A stretch of DNA of 64,000 nt, taken from contig NC_088879.1 of assembly GCF_032884065.1 (NCBI RefSeq), positions 18,482,489-18,546,488 on the forward strand, given 5' to 3'. Positions 11,031 to 25,100 of this stretch are shown piece by piece. The translations under genes and the position numbers were made by a program. Positions within the stretch are counted from its first letter, which is position 1; each line of letters opens with the position of its first letter. A model generated the notes under the pieces. That model was not told the origin of the DNA. It worked only from the letters and a program-made list of their open reading frames with translations, and did no database searches. This stretch comes from Artemia franciscana (Eukaryota > Arthropoda > Branchiopoda > Anostraca > Artemiidae).

Positions 11031-11399
11031 TATTTACTTATATTGTAAAGTCTTTTAAAATAGAGTCCCCGCTCCTTCTTTTTGTGCCAGGGACTAAATA
11101 TCGCTTTTCAGGCATTGCAGCTCTTTGTTTTTAGCTCTAAAGTTAAATTTTGCCACCAAGCCCGAACCTTATATTTACCTAAATATTAATTTTACCTAAA
11201 ATTGAATGTGTTTTATGTTGTGTTAAAACCTTTTTACTCTTAACTTTTATAAATCACATTTGAAATTACACTGAAACTTCGATTTACTAAAGTTATAAAA
11301 CTTAACTAAAATTAACTCCCCCTTCTCTTGCCTAAGCCAACATCCACTTTTCAGCCACTTTATCTCCTCACTTCTACCTTCCAATTCAAATTTAGCTCT

Positions 11400-11700
11400 A
11401 AATTGAAGAGTAATCTTGTGTCCGTAAGGACAGGGTTTCGAGTTCTGGTGTCGCTGATAATTTGGTTTGGAGTGGGGGTCAGTGGTGGGACTCCGTAAGC
11501 TCAGCTAGAGTAGGCCAAACTCCAAATGCGTACCGTGAGAAATCTGGGAGGAAAACACGCGAAGCATCGGATGATTTGACCCCACCCACGCATTGCACTC
11601 CCAACTGAAAACAGAGATCAGGAGATCTGTACCGGCTCTACGCGGACCATTGGTAAGCATGCGAAAAAGTAATAATAAGAAAGTAAGTATTTCAATCGAA
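11400..11700 (+). repeat. Possible tRNA-derived SINE
   Basis: A B-box-like GGGTTTCGAGTTCTGG at 11433-11448 lies at the head of a ~250-bp GC-richer island in AT-rich DNA, which ends in a simple A-rich tail (AATAATAAGAAAG at about 11672). No clear A box was found, so Pol III origin is only a suggestion. Confidence 0.3.
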
Positions 11701-12544
11701 GCTACCTAAAAAGTTTATGATTAATGTAAAGTTTTTCTTATCTTCATATCGCATTCCAGCCATTTTAGCTCATCATCTTTAGCTCTCGGACAAGCAACTT
11801 TTAATTCCTTATGTGTCAGGTTCGGAAAATACGCACACATTTTGAATATAAATCGGACTTCTCTCGATTTTTTTGGCATTACTATCAAAATTAGTCTTCA
11901 AATGGTTAAAAATAAATGAGCCCAGATAAAGAGAGAGAAGAGATCTGCAGCAAAACCAGAGTAAACAGAGTAATAAAAGGAAGAACAAAAGAGAAAAATG
12001 GCCACTGGGGACTAAGGCTGTGGAGTCCTGTTTTTTTACGAAGTGATAGAACAACGGATAGTTATGCTTTAGCTTAAGTTAAAAGTAACAACTGATGAAA
12101 AAATCTTCTATACAAGATCTACCATTAGTTAAACTTGAAGCCAAGTAGGATAGGCGACTTTAGCGGCTGAGCAACGACGATTACAACACTCACCAATGGT
12201 GATGGCCCACAAACAAATTTTTAAAAGAAAGTAAATTTTAATGCAACTCTACTGCTCGTGATAATTAGAAATAGCCAAAACTCTAATAAGTGGTAAACTA
12301 AACTAATCCCCCCTAACGCTAGCCCCTCTCCCTTCAAGATCAGATCTCAGAAAAAGAGGGGAAAATTTGAGAAGCATTGGAACACAAAGAGCATCAGAGG
12401 ATCTTTCCAAGCTAGATAGAAATCTTTCCAAGATTTTTTTCTCAAATCTTTCCAAGCTAGATAGAACTTCCTAGTAAGCAACCGCTATATAGATCAAGAG
12501 GGCGAGAGTAGTCAATTAAGCTGTAAGCATGTCCAAGATGTTCT
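11701..12544. other. No gene seen
   Basis: AT-rich sequence without a supported gene. A short direct repeat, TCTTTCCAAG followed by CTAGATAGAA or by ATTTTTTTCT, recurs at about 12403-12465 just before the scaffold gap. Confidence 0.4.
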
Positions 12545-12644
12545 NNNNNNNNNNNNNNNNNNNNNNNNNNNNNNNNNNNNNNNNNNNNNNNNNNNNNNNN
12601 NNNNNNNNNNNNNNNNNNNNNNNNNNNNNNNNNNNNNNNNNNNN
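12545..12644. other. Assembly gap (100 N)
   Basis: Exactly 100 N, the usual placeholder for unknown length. It separates the host-like region from the Helitron-rich region and cuts the element at 12645-14301 in its middle. Confidence 0.99.
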
Positions 12645-14301
12645 TAGATTTTTTAGTTTTTTTCATTAGTTTTTAGTTTTTTTTTCTTTTTAGTTTTTTT
12701 GTAGTTTTTACCTTCTTTTTAGTTTTGTTAGTTTTTTTTTACTTATGTCCTGGTCGTCATTTATACTCCCTGTGTCCCGGTGCTTTGTTGATTGCTAGTC
12801 GAACATTCCTTTTGTCCTGGTCGCTTTCTCTTTGAGTGTCGTCATTTATTTTTTTCTTTTTTAGTTCTTTTAGTTTTTACCTTTTTTAGTTTTTTTTAGT
12901 TTTTTAGATGAAAATTTTTTTTAGTTTTTTCCTTTTTTCTTTTTAGTTTTTTATTGGTTTTTACCTTTATTTTAGCTTATTTTTCAGTTTTTTCCTTTTT
13001 TATTTTTTTTTATTTTTTATGTTTTTAGTTTTTTACCTTTTTTTAGTTTTTTTTATTTTTTTTAGTTTTTTAGCTTTTTTACTTTTTTTATTAGTTTTTA
13101 GTTTTTTTTTGTAGTTTTTGCCTTTTTTTAGTTTTTCCAGTTTTTTTTTTAGTTTTTTATTGGTTTTTACCTTTATTTTAGCTTATTTTTCAGTTTTTTC
13201 CTTTTTTTTAGTTTTTTTAGTTTTTAGTTTTTTTAGTTTTTTACCTTTTTTTAGTTTTTTTAGTTTTTTTTAGTTTTTTAGCTTTTTTATTTTTTTTTAT
13301 TAGTTTTTAGTTTTTTTTGTAGTTTTTGCCTTTTTTTAGTTTTTTTAGTTTTTTAGCTTTTTTATTAGTTTTTAGTTTTTTTTGTAGTTTTGCCTTTTTT
13401 AGTTTTTTTCTTTTTAGTTTTTTTGTAGTAGTTTTAACCTTCTTTTTAGTTTTGTTAGTTTGTTTTTTTACTTATGTCCTGGTCGTCATTTATACTCCCT
13501 GTGTCCCGGTGCTTTGTTGATTGCTAATCGAACATTCCTTTTGTCCTGGTCGCTTTCTCTTTGAGTGTCGTCATTTATTTTTTTTCTTTTTTAGTTCTTT
13601 TAGTTTTTACCTTTTTTAGTTTTTTTTTAGTTTTTTAGATGAAATTTTTTTTTAGTTTTTTCCTTTTTTTTTCTTTTTAGTTTTTTATTGGTTTTTACCT
13701 TTATTTTAGCTTATTTTTCAGTTTTTTCCTTTTTTTTATTTTTTTTTTTATTTTTTATTTTTTTTAGTTTTTTACCTTTTTTTAGTTTTTTTAGTTTTTT
13801 TAGTTTTTTATCTTTTTTACTTTTTTTTATTAGTTTTTAGTTTTTTTTTGTAGTTTTTGCCTTTTTTTAGTTTTTTCAGTTTTTTTTTAGTTTTTTATTG
13901 GTTTTTACCTTTATTTTAGCTTATTTTTCAGTTTTTTCCTTTTTTTTAGTTTTTTTTAGTTTTTAGTTTTTTTAGTTTTTTACCTTTTTTTAGTTTTTTA
14001 GTTTTTTAGCTTTTTATTTTTTTTATTAGTTTTTTAGTTTTTTTTGTAGTTTTTGCCTTTTTTTAGTTTTTTTTAGTTTTTTAGCTTTTTTATTAGTTTT
14101 TGGTTTTTTTTGTAGTTTTTGCCTTTTTTTAGTTTTTTTAGTTTTTTAGCTTTTTATTTTTTTTATTAGTTTTTAGTTTTTTTTGTAGTTTTTGCCTTTT
14201 TTTAGTTTTTTCAGTTTTGACGTCACCTGATCCAGTTTTTTCAGGTGACGTCATCTGATCCACAGATCCACACACAGACAACTTATTTTTATATATATAG
14301 A
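12645..14301 (-). mobile_element. Non-autonomous Helitron, 3' part lost in the gap
   Basis: The 5' end is at 14301 (TC read on the minus strand), followed by TCTATATATATAAAAA, GTTGTCTGTGTGTGG and a TGACGTCA site. The body is a T-rich array on the plus strand (A-rich on the element's own strand) of CTAAAAA-like units. It is interrupted near 12735-12850 and 13470-13570 by CCGGGACAC-type minisatellite pieces. The same element, read in the opposite direction, is intact at 51159-53527; the gap edge at 12645 corresponds to about 52812 there. Confidence 0.8.
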
Positions 14302-14304
14302 TAT

Positions 14305-14353
<49 letters not shown>

Positions 14354-14354
<1 letters not shown>

Positions 14355-15619
14355 TAGCTGTTGGGGTGGCGCTTCGCGCCACCCCAACACCTAGTTGGTG
14401 GGGGCGCTTCGCGCCCCCCCAAGCCCCCCCGCGCGCGTAAGTCGTTACGCGCCATAATAGTTACGCGCCATTGTAGTTGTGTCCCTATGTCCCACCTGTG
14501 AATATAGATATATATATATATATATGGTTTTAACTACGTAAAACTTGCGAATATACAACATTCTTTGCTGTCCCCATTGTCTTTGCATATAAATAGATTG
14601 TCAGGTTATCCCCCTGTTTCCCCCGGTGTCCCCGTTGTAGTTGTGTCCCTGTGTCCCGGTCGTCATTTATATTCCCTGTGTCCCGGTCCCGGTCATCATT
14701 TGTATCCCGGTGTCCCGGTCTGTATATACATTCGTTTTTTAGTTTTGTTTTTCTCCTTTATTTTTTTCCTTTTTTTTTCTTTTTTAGCTTATTTAGATTT
14801 TTAGATTTTTTAGTTTTTTTTATTAGTTTTTAGTTTTTATTTCTTTTTAGTTTTTTTGTCCCGGTCGTCATTTATATCCCCCTGTTTCCCCCGGTGTCCC
14901 CGTTGTAGTTGTGTCCCTGTGTCCCGGTCGTTATTTATATTCCCTGTGTCCCGGTCGTCATTTGTATCCCGGTGTACCGGTCTGTATATACATTCGTTTT
15001 TTAGTTTTGTTTTTCTCCTTTATTTTTTTCCTTTTTTTTTCTTTTTTAGTTTATTTAGATTTTTAGATTTTTAGTTTTTTTATTAGTTTTTAGTTTTTTT
15101 TTCTTTTTAGTTTTTTTGTAGTTTTTACCTTCTTTTTAGTTTTGTTAATTTTTTTTTTTTACTTGTGTCCTGGTCGTCATTTATACTCCCTGTGTCCCGG
15201 TGCTTTGTTGATTGCTAATCGAACATTCCTTTTGTCCTGGTTTTCCTTTTTTTTAGTTTTTTTTTATTTTTTATTTTTTTAGTTTTTTACCTTTTTTTAG
15301 TTTTTTAGTTTTTTTAGTTTTTTAGCTTTTTTACTTTTTTTATTAGTTTTTAGTTTTTTTTTTGTAGTTTTTGCCTTTTTTTAGTTTTTTCAGTTTTTTT
15401 TTTAGTTTTTTATTGGTTTTTACCTTTATAGTTTTTTTAGTTTTTTAGCTTTTTTATTTTTTTTATTAGTTTTTAGTTTTTTTTTGTAGTTTTTGCCTTT
15501 TTTTAGTTTTTTCAGTTTTGACGTCACCTAATCCAGTTTTTTCAGGTGACGTCACCTGACACATCCATCCACACATCCATCCACACATCCACAGACAGAC
15601 AACTTATTTTTATATATAT

Positions 15620-15622
<3 letters not shown>
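14354..15622 (-). mobile_element. Complete non-autonomous Helitron (~1.27 kb) inside (AT)n
   Basis: Minus orientation: 5'-TC at 15622, 3'-CTAG at 14354-14357. The 3' hairpins are at 14359-14389 (14-bp stem, GAA loop) and about 14400-14420. The 5' leader has the palindrome CAGGTGACGTCACCTG at 15543-15558. The middle is an A-rich array (element strand), then CCGGGACAC minisatellite, then a short remnant of the helicase C-terminus, (AT)n and the terminal module. Flanks on both sides are (AT)n. The corresponding place in the inverted arm (50968-51158) is an uninterrupted (AT)n tract, so this is a filled site. Close copies: 38969-40272(-) and 30965-32543(+). Confidence 0.88.
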
Positions 15623-15703
<81 letters not shown>

Positions 15704-15708
<5 letters not shown>

Positions 15709-16203
15709 ACTACATAAAACATGCAAATATACAACATTCTTTTCTATCCCATTGTCTGTCCGTATAAATAGATTGTCAGGTTTACCAACTCTTGAACATG
15801 CAACATAATAATTGTCCATAGGAAAACAATCCGTATTCAGGTCTATACCGCATTTTCTAACGATTGCCCTTGAGCTTGGTTGATGGTGATTGCTAATCGA
15901 ACAATCACTGTGTCCTTATCGTCATTTATATATCCCCCTATGCCCCCGGCGTCCCCGTTGTCGTTGTGTCCCTGTGTCCTGTTCGTCATTTATATTCCCT
16001 GTGTCCCGGTCGTCATTTGTGTCCCGGTATCCCAGTCTGTAATCCCTCTTTGAGTGTCCCGGTCGTCATTTATATTCCCTCTGTCCCGGTGTCCCGGTCG
16101 TCATTTTTTCCCGGTGTCCCGGTTCGTAATTTCTCTTTTAGCATCCCGGTCGTCATTTATATTCCCTGTGTCCCGGTGTCCCAGTCTGTAGTGTCATACA
16201 AAA
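15704..16203 (-). mobile_element. Helitron fragment: helicase C-terminus remnant and minisatellite
   Basis: On the minus strand the order is minisatellite (about 15900-16200), then the relic of the helicase end, encoding NKAQGQSLE-like and [12 protein letters not shown] residues with stops, then GTAGTTAAA and (AT)n. The inverted copy is 50483-50967. Plus-strand reading frames of the type VPVSRSSF are artefacts of the minisatellite. Confidence 0.75.
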
Positions 16204-16278
16204 CAGTATGACACAAGTATTACAAATAAAAATAATGAAGAAAAGAAGAAACTTAATTAAGTTTCCTACAACTCCAAA

Positions 16279-16354
16279 CCTTGCGACACGTGGGATTGAA
16301 CCTCCAAACCTTCAACCCAGAAAGTATGGCTGTATCCACTACACCATCACAAGG
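16279..16354 (-). repeat. tRNA-like sequence (76 nt), probably tRNA-derived repeat
   Basis: Read on the minus strand it starts CCTTGTG and ends CGCAAGG, forming a 7-bp acceptor-like stem with one G-U pair. It has an A box (TGGTGTAGTGG) and a B box (GGTTCAATCCC). The D stem is short, the anticodon loop is irregular and the T arm lies about 3 nt too far from the acceptor. A functional tRNA is therefore unlikely; a Pol III-promoted, tRNA-derived repeat is more plausible. The same sequence is present in inverted orientation at 50320-50395. Confidence 0.55.
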
Positions 16355-16526
16355 TATTAATATTTATGATTCTTGTATAACTTGATTAATTTACTTGAAT
16401 CAGTAAACAATTAATGGTTGGTGTACATAATTTAACTACGATGAACTTGAATACACAACATTATGCTTTTTTTGTCCAGTTTCTAATTTAATAATTGTTC
16501 GTTCAGGAACAATAATTATATATCTA

Positions 16527-17262
16527 TCTATATATATAAAAATAAGTTGTCTGTCCGTTACGCCAGATTATATCTATATATATAAAAATAAGTTGTCTGT
16601 GTGTGGATCTGTGGATGGATCAGGTGACGTCACCTGAAAAAACTGGATCAGGTGACGTCAAAACTGAAAAAACTAAAAAAAGGCAAAAACTACAAAAAAA
16701 ACTAAAAACTAATAAAAAAAATAAAAAAGCTAAAAAACTAAAAAAACTAAAAAAAGGCAAAAACTACAAAAAAAACTAAAAACTAATAAAAAAGCTAAAA
16801 AACTAAAAAAACTAAAAAAAGGCAAAAACTACAAAAAAAACTAAAAACTAATAAAAAAAATAAAAAAGCTAAAAAACTAAAAAAAACTAAAAAAACTAAA
16901 AAAAGGTAAAAAACTAAAAAAACTAAAAACAAAAAAAAACTAAAAAAAAGGAAAAAACTGAAAAATAAGCTAAAATAAAGGTAAAAACCAATAAAAAACT
17001 AAAAAAAAAACTGAAAAAACTAAAAAAAAGGCAAAAACTACAAAAAAAAACTAAAAACTAATAAAAAAAGTAAAAAAGCTAAAAAACTAAAAAACTTAAA
17101 AAACTAAAAAAAGGTAAATAACCAAAAAAAATAAAAAATAAAAAAAAACTAAAAAAAAGGAAAAAAACTGAAAAATAAGCTAAAATAAAGGTAAAAACCA
17201 ATAAAAAACTAAAAAGAAAAAAAGGAAAAAACTAAAAAAAATTAATAAAAATTCAAATTAAA
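16527..17262 (+). mobile_element. Helitron 5' portion (5' end nested in another 5' end)
   Basis: A 5'-TC leader starts at 16527 and is interrupted after about 45 bp (CGCCAGATTATA) by a second one at 16573. The second continues with GTTGTCTGTGTGTGG, CAGGTGACGTCACCTG at 16621-16636 and a long A-rich CTAAAAA array to about 17240. The array ends in an AT tract shared with an oppositely oriented element, so the 3' part is missing. Confidence 0.75.
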
Positions 17263-17280
17263 TATATATATATATATATG

Positions 17281-18510
17281 TGTTTTTAACTACGTAAAAC
17301 TTGCGAATATACAACATTCTTTGCTGTCCCATTGTCTGTGCATATAAATAGATTTTCAGGTTTACCGACTCTTGAACATGCAACATATAATGGTCCATGG
17401 GAAAACAATCCGTATTCAGATCTATACCTCATGATTCTAATGATTGCCCTTGAGCTTTGTTGATGGTGATTGCTAATCGACCATTCCCTGAGTCGCCATC
17501 GTCATTTATATATCCCCCTGTGCACCCTGGCGTCCCCTTTGTAGTTATGTCCCTGTGTCCCGGTCGTCATTTATATTCCCTGTGTCCCGGTCGTCATTTG
17601 TGTCCCGGTGTTCCAGTCTGTGATTTCTCTTTGAGTGTCCCGGGCGTCATTTATATTCCTTGTGTCCCGGTGTCCCGGTCGTCATTTATATCCCCCTGTG
17701 CCCTCCGGCGTCCCCATTGTAGTTGTGTCCCTGTGTCCCGGTCGTCATTTATATTCCCTGTGTCCCGGTCGTCATTTGTATCCCGGTGTCCCCGGGTCTG
17801 TATATACATTCGTTTTTTAGTTTTGTTTTTCTCCTTTATTTTTTTTCCTTTTTTCTTTTTTTTTCTTTTTTAGTTTATTTAGATTTTTAGATTTTTTAGT
17901 TTTTTTTATTAGTTTTTAGTTTTTTTGTAGTTTTTACCATTTTTTTAGTTTTTTTAGTTTTTTTTTTTTACTTATGTCCTGGTCGTCATTTATACTCCCT
18001 GTGTCCCGGTCGTCATTTGTGTCTCGGTGCTTTGTTGAATGCTAATTTATATTATATTTATATTTATATTTTTATATTTATTAATATTTTTTTAGTTTTC
18101 TTTTTCTCTTATTTTTCAGTTTTTCCTTTTTTTTTAGTTTTTTCTTTTTTAGTTTTTAGTTTTTTTTTTGTTTTTTACCTTTTTTTTAGTTTTTTTAGTT
18201 TTTTTAGTTTTTTAGCTTTTTTAGTTTTTTTTATTAGTTTTTATTTTTTTTTTAGTTTTTGCCTTTTTTTAGTTTTTTTCAGTTTTTTTTAGTTTTTAGT
18301 TTTTTACCTTTTTTTTAGATTTTTTTTAGTTTTTTAGCTTTTTTAGTTTTTTTTCTTTTTAGTTTTTTTTGTAGTTTTTTACCTTTTTTAGTTTTTTTTC
18401 TTCTTTTGTATTAGTGTGAAATAATTCAGACGTCATATGCGGACAAACACGACGTCACTCGACAGACAGACAGACAGACATAACCCACAAACAACTTATT
18501 TTTATATATA
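17281..18510 (-). mobile_element. Helitron fragment, 3' terminator missing
   Basis: Minus orientation. Helicase C-terminal relic (about 17283-17500), CCGGGACAC minisatellite (17500-17800), A-rich array on the element strand (17815-18410), then a leader with TGACGTC and (GACA)n, ending near 18510 in a partial 5' end. The inverted copy spans about 43046-43919. The long plus-strand reading frame 17457-17873 is a minisatellite artefact. Confidence 0.7.
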
Positions 18511-19349
18511 TTTATTCATATTTTTTTAGTTTTCTTTTTCTCTTTTATTTTTCAGTTTTTTTCCTTTTTTTTAGTTTTTTTCTTTTTTAGTTTTTAGTTT
18601 TTTTTAGTTTTTACCTTTTTTTAGTTTTTTTTAGTTTTTTAGCTTTTTTATTTTTTTATTAGTTTTTATTTTTTTGTAGTTTTTGCCTTTTTTTTATTTT
18701 TTTCAGTTTTTTTTAGTTATTAGATTTTTACCTTTTTTTAGTTTTTTTTTCTTTTTAGTTTTTTTGTAGTTTTTACCTTTTTTAGTTTTTTTCTTCTTTT
18801 GTATTAGTGTGAAATAATTCAGACGTCATATGCGGACAAACATGACGTCACCTGATCCACAGATCCACACACAGACAACTTATTTTTATATATATAGATA
18901 TATATTTAACTACGTAAAACTTGCGAATATACAACATTCTTCGCTGTCCTATTGTCTGTCCATATAAATAGATTTTTATATATATTGTCAAAATATATTG
19001 AAATATTTGTGCAATTCCCAGTTTGTTTAGTTTTTTCTTTTTTTTTTTAGTTTTTTAGCTTTTTTAGTTTTTTTTAGTTTTTTATCTTTTTTATTTTTTT
19101 ATGTTTTTTCTTTTTGGGTTTTTTCTTTTTTTTATTTTTTCAATTTTTAATTTTTTTTTAGTTTTTTCTTTTTAGTTTTTTTTTAGTTTTTTACCATTTT
19201 TCTTTTTTCGAATTACTTTAATCTATTGTCAAAATATTTCGAAATATTTATGCAATTTCCAGTTTTTACATTCTAGTTTGTTTTCTTTTATATATATAGA
19301 AAATATAATCTGGCGTAACGGACAGACAACTTATTTTTATATATATAGA
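18511..19349 (-). mobile_element. Patchwork of minus-orientation Helitron 5' ends, two families
   Basis: A first 5' end lies at 18898, a helicase C-terminal relic at 18905-18965, then T-rich arrays. At about 19270-19302 there is the 5' end of a second family (read on the minus strand TCTATATATATAAAAGAAAA, then CAAACTAGAATG). A third 5' end is at 19349. The block is repeated in inverted orientation at about 41535-41997. It records repeated insertion of Helitrons into each other's ends. Confidence 0.65.
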
Positions 19350-19367
19350 TATATATATATATATATA

Positions 19368-20914
<1,547 letters not shown>

Positions 20915-20937
20915 CTTGTTTCATATATATATATATA

Positions 20938-22116
20938 GCAGCAACGTTGCGGCTATTCCGGACGACGCAATTGCCAACGCTATATCATTTTTTGATCGAA
21001 TTGATGCTAGAATCGGTTTTATCACTAACGTTTTACCAGTACCTCCCGGCGAATCCAAAAAGAAAATTTCTCCAACGTTGTTATCGACACAACGCATTAT
21101 CGTATCATAAATGTCTTTTTGTTCTGACGTTAGCTTGGAAATGTTATTTTGTAGATACGACAATAGATCACTCGTACTGTAACTTTGTTCACGATCCAAC
21201 TCTACACATGTCGAAACAGCAGCGGTACGATTAGGTGAAGTAATTCCAAAATCCTGAAGAGGTTTCTTTGCCATAAAAACGCAAAAATCTTCTATAATAA
21301 CTAAAGTGTAGTCATAAATTTCCGATGTAAAATCAAAAGTCATATCTGACGTCTCTAACCGTTTTCGATGGAGTGTATCTTCGGACATTTTTGATTTGTA
21401 TTTTCCCCATAACTCTGTAGGAGCTGATGGAGAGCAAATTGTTAGTGTGATGCCAAACAATGTAGAAATTTGACTTGGAGTTGACGTTTCGCACCCGTCA
21501 TTAATGCAGTTATCCCAGTGTTGGTCATTCTCCAATAAATTCAGAGCTTTGCATGCACTACGGTAAGTGCCATGTATAGTCTCGCTTACAGTTCTCAAAT
21601 ACTCAAGGGACGTCGGACCGGGTACATTCACCAAAAGCAGGCGTAGAAAGAATCATTCATGGTGATTGGGGTGAACGGTGTAGAATCTTCCTATCGTGGT
21701 ATCTTTGAAGATGGTAGAGTGGCCGTCGACTGACTTACCCTGTTTTCGACGTTCAGATACTTTATTTTTAGTATTCCACGTGTAATACGAAGGCACTTCA
21801 GTATACAGCAGTTTTTTTGCAAAAGAATCATTTTTGCATAGCGAAAAGAAAGCAGTTAACTTTGTATCCGGTGGATTCAGGGCTCTTTGTTGCACGTTGG
21901 TGTCCGAGAAATAAACACTATGACCATTCTGTAAATGTACCGCTAAGTGAACAACAGCTGGACTACGTTCATGTATCGGAAATGAAAGAATTCGCCAAAC
22001 AGCTTCATTACTGCTTACGTATCTTCCAGCCTGATATTGCACGATTTCGTCGATATCTTTGATTTCGGGCAGCAAGCCAAAAACTGCCATGTCACTACCT
22101 TTGTTGACGTAATTTT
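20938..22116 (-). pseudogene. RepHel fragment, middle part, truncated in helicase motif I region
   Basis: Minus strand. It starts with MAVFGLLPEIKDIDEIVQYQ just after the Rep tyrosines. It continues through the linker (NVQQRALNPPDTK, VPSYYTWNTKNKV, CETSTPSQI with SLEYLRT) to the Walker A box (DSPGGTGKT) and stops at GIAATLL, where it runs into (AT)n at 20937. A stop and frame change lie near 21635-21655. Three other fragments end at the same codon (30899, 38661, 53580), so they share one ancestral breakpoint. Residues such as SPGGTGKTLVIKP and YLQNNIS separate this lineage from the longer copies. It cannot encode a working helicase. Confidence 0.85.
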
Positions 22117-25100
22117 TGCAAAACTACGTAAAAATTGCGAATATACAACATTCTTGGCTTTCCCATTGTCTGTGCATATACAAAGCCGTATGTACTAATA
22201 ATGACGTCATATGCAAACGCTCTTTTTACAAACAAACAAACATACATACACACAACTCGTTTTTATATAGATAGATCGATAGATACAATACAATACAAAT
22301 TAACTGTGTAAAACTTGCGAATATACAACATTCTTCGCTGTCCAATTATCGTTGCATATAAATAGATTGTCAGGTTTAGCGACCCTCGAACATGCAACGT
22401 ACAATTGTCCATGGGAAAAACAATCAATATTAAGATCTATACCATATTTTTATAATGATTGACCTTGAGCTTTGTTAATGGCTATTGCAAATGCTAATCG
22501 AATTGGGAATTGCAATCTTTTAAATTGAAAAGGCAGATCCGTTGGAATCATGGGAATGCGAGGAATAAGAACAGCCTCACCCTAAAAAGGGCATGTCAAG
22601 ATTTTGGCCTCTATTAGGTTTTCCATTATTTTTTTTTTACGGCAAGTCGCGTGCCATTGCAAGGCTTTGGTGGGTTGATATTTCTTAAAAGTATTATTGG
22701 TACACCTATTTTTAGTTGTAGCACGTGTGGTGGAAACCCTGAAAGATCTATGGAATTTAAAAATTCAGATGGATAATTAACCGCTTCATTTGGTTCCAAA
22801 ACTGTGTCGACTGACTTGTAAAGGACTGCCTGGTCTCAAATCGTGGTCAAAAGAATATTGTTGATTTCGTGGACATCTATATTTTTGGGAGCGAGAATCG
22901 CTCTTTCACTTAGCCATTTATTATTTTTATAATTTTTTAGAATATTCGGAAATACTTTTTCAATCAATTCATTTTTGGACGTCACTAAATTACAGAAATC
23001 AGCAGGTAGTTGTATACGTCCTGAAATTGAGTCTACTGGGAGCTTTCCGTTTCCAATTGCCAGCAATTGATCTGAAAATGTTTGACCAGAGTCATCGTTT
23101 TGCAATCGGACACGCATATTTGTAGTTAATTTTAATATTTTTACGTGTGCCCATAAATTAGAATTTTTCAGGCAAGCATTCATTTCGTCTGCAGGAGTTG
23201 ATCTAGGTATTATAGGTAATGTTTGCCTGAAATCTCCCGCAAGGAATATTAATGTGCTGTCAAAGGATTTCGACTTCCCTCTCAAATCTTTCAAGCATTG
23301 ATCCAGAGCCTCGAGTGATTTTTTGTGTGCCATTGTGCACTCATCCCAAATAATAAGTTTGCATTGCTGCAATACTTTACCCATCCCAGATATTTGGAAA
23401 TATTGCATGTGGGAGTTTCTGTAGAATTCAAATTCAGAGGCAATTTCAAAGCGAAATGATCAGTTCTTCCACCAGGCAGCAATGTTGCGGCTATTCCGGA
23501 CGACGCAATTGCCAACGCTATATCATTTTTTGATCGAATTGATCCCAGAATCAGTTTTATCACAAACGTTTTACCAGTACCTCCTGGCGCATCCAAAAAG
23601 AAAATTTCTAAAACGTTGTTATCGACACAATGCATTATCGTATCATAAATGTCTTTTTGTTCCGACGTTAACTTGGCAATGTTATTTTGTACATACGACA
23701 ATAGATCACTCGTACTGTAACTTTGTTCACGATCCAATTCTACACATGTCGAAACAGCAGTGATACGGTTAGGTGAAGGCATTCCCTAATCCTGAAGAGG
23801 TTTGTTTGCCATACGTACGCACAAATCTTCTATAATAACTAAAGTGTAGTTATAAATTTCTGATGTAAAATCAAAAGTCATATCTGACGTCTCTAACTGT
23901 TTTCGATGGAGTATATCTTCGGACATTTTTGACTTATATTTTTCCCATAACTCTGTAGGAGCTGATGGAGAGCAAGTTGTTAAAATAATGCCAAACATTG
24001 CACGAATTTGACTTGGGGTTGACGTTTCGCACGCGTCATTGATGCAGTTATCCCAGTGTTGGCCATTCTCCAATAAATTCAAAGCTTGGCATGCACTACG
24101 GTAATTGTCATACATAGTACCGTTTACAGTTCTCAGATACTCAAAGGATGTCGGATCGGGTACATTCACCAAAAGCAGGCGTAGAAAGAAGCATTCATGT
24201 TGATTGGGGTGAACGGTGTACAGTCTTCCTATTGTGGTATCTTTGATATGGTAGGTTGGCCGTCGACTGACTTACCCTGTTTTCGACGTTCAAGTACTTT
24301 ATTTTTAGTATTCCACGTGTAATTCGAAGGCACTTCAGTATACAGCAGTTTTTTTGCAAAAGCATCATTTTTGCAAAGCGAAAAAAAAGCTGTTAATTTT
24401 GTATCCGGTGGATTCAGGGCTCTTTGTTGCACGTTGGTTTCCGAGAAATAAACACGTTGACCATTCTGTAAATGTACCTCTAAGTGAACAACAGCTGGGA
24501 CTACGTTCATGTATCGGAAATGAAAAAATTCGCCAAACAGCTTCATTACTGCTTATGGTATCTTTCAGCCTGATATTGTACGATTTCGTCGAAAATCTTT
24601 TGATTTCGGGCTGCAAGCCAAAAACTGCCATTTCATGCCTTTGTTGACGTATTTTACATATGTATTTGATTGCCTTTACGGAGTTACAGTATTCAACGTT
24701 TATGTGTGCATTATATGTTTTTGATAATAATGGGGAATACGGAACAACCCACTGGTTATCTACTTCGATGGTGGTACCGTTACGCTTCTTTATTATTGCT
24801 GTTTTACCGCCATTTTCAGTAGATCTTCTTCTATATTGTGAGTAGCCATCATTGCCAGTAATTGTGTTGGATACTAAAAGTCGAGGATATTGCTTTGTGC
24901 ACCTTCCTTTGGCCAGGCATGGTGAATTTTCGTTCAGTGCACCGCAAGGTCCATGTATCATATTTTTTACAATAATATCATGTAACCCCTTATCGACATT
25001 TTTATCAGGTATTTCAGCGGAAATCACATCATCAATTTCGTTCGAAGTAATTGTTTTATGTAGCCAGATTAGTATATGTGCGTGTGGCAAACCTCGTTTT

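Noticed and set aside
12645..14220. TTTTTAG arrays as telomeric repeat
   Set aside because: Unit length is irregular, the arrays lie inside elements with Helitron ends and occur in both orientations along the window.
16279..16354. Functional tRNA gene
   Set aside because: The T arm is misplaced by about 3 nt, the D stem is short and the anticodon loop is irregular, although boxes A and B and the acceptor stem are good.
17457..17873. Long plus-strand open frames rich in VPVSRSSFI/CPGRHLYS and FFSFLVF, here and at 14565, 42355, 43330, 52810 and 58994
   Set aside because: They are translations of the G/C-rich minisatellite and T-rich arrays; the frame is open on both strands, repeats with the unit and has no start or domain. 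Not genes.
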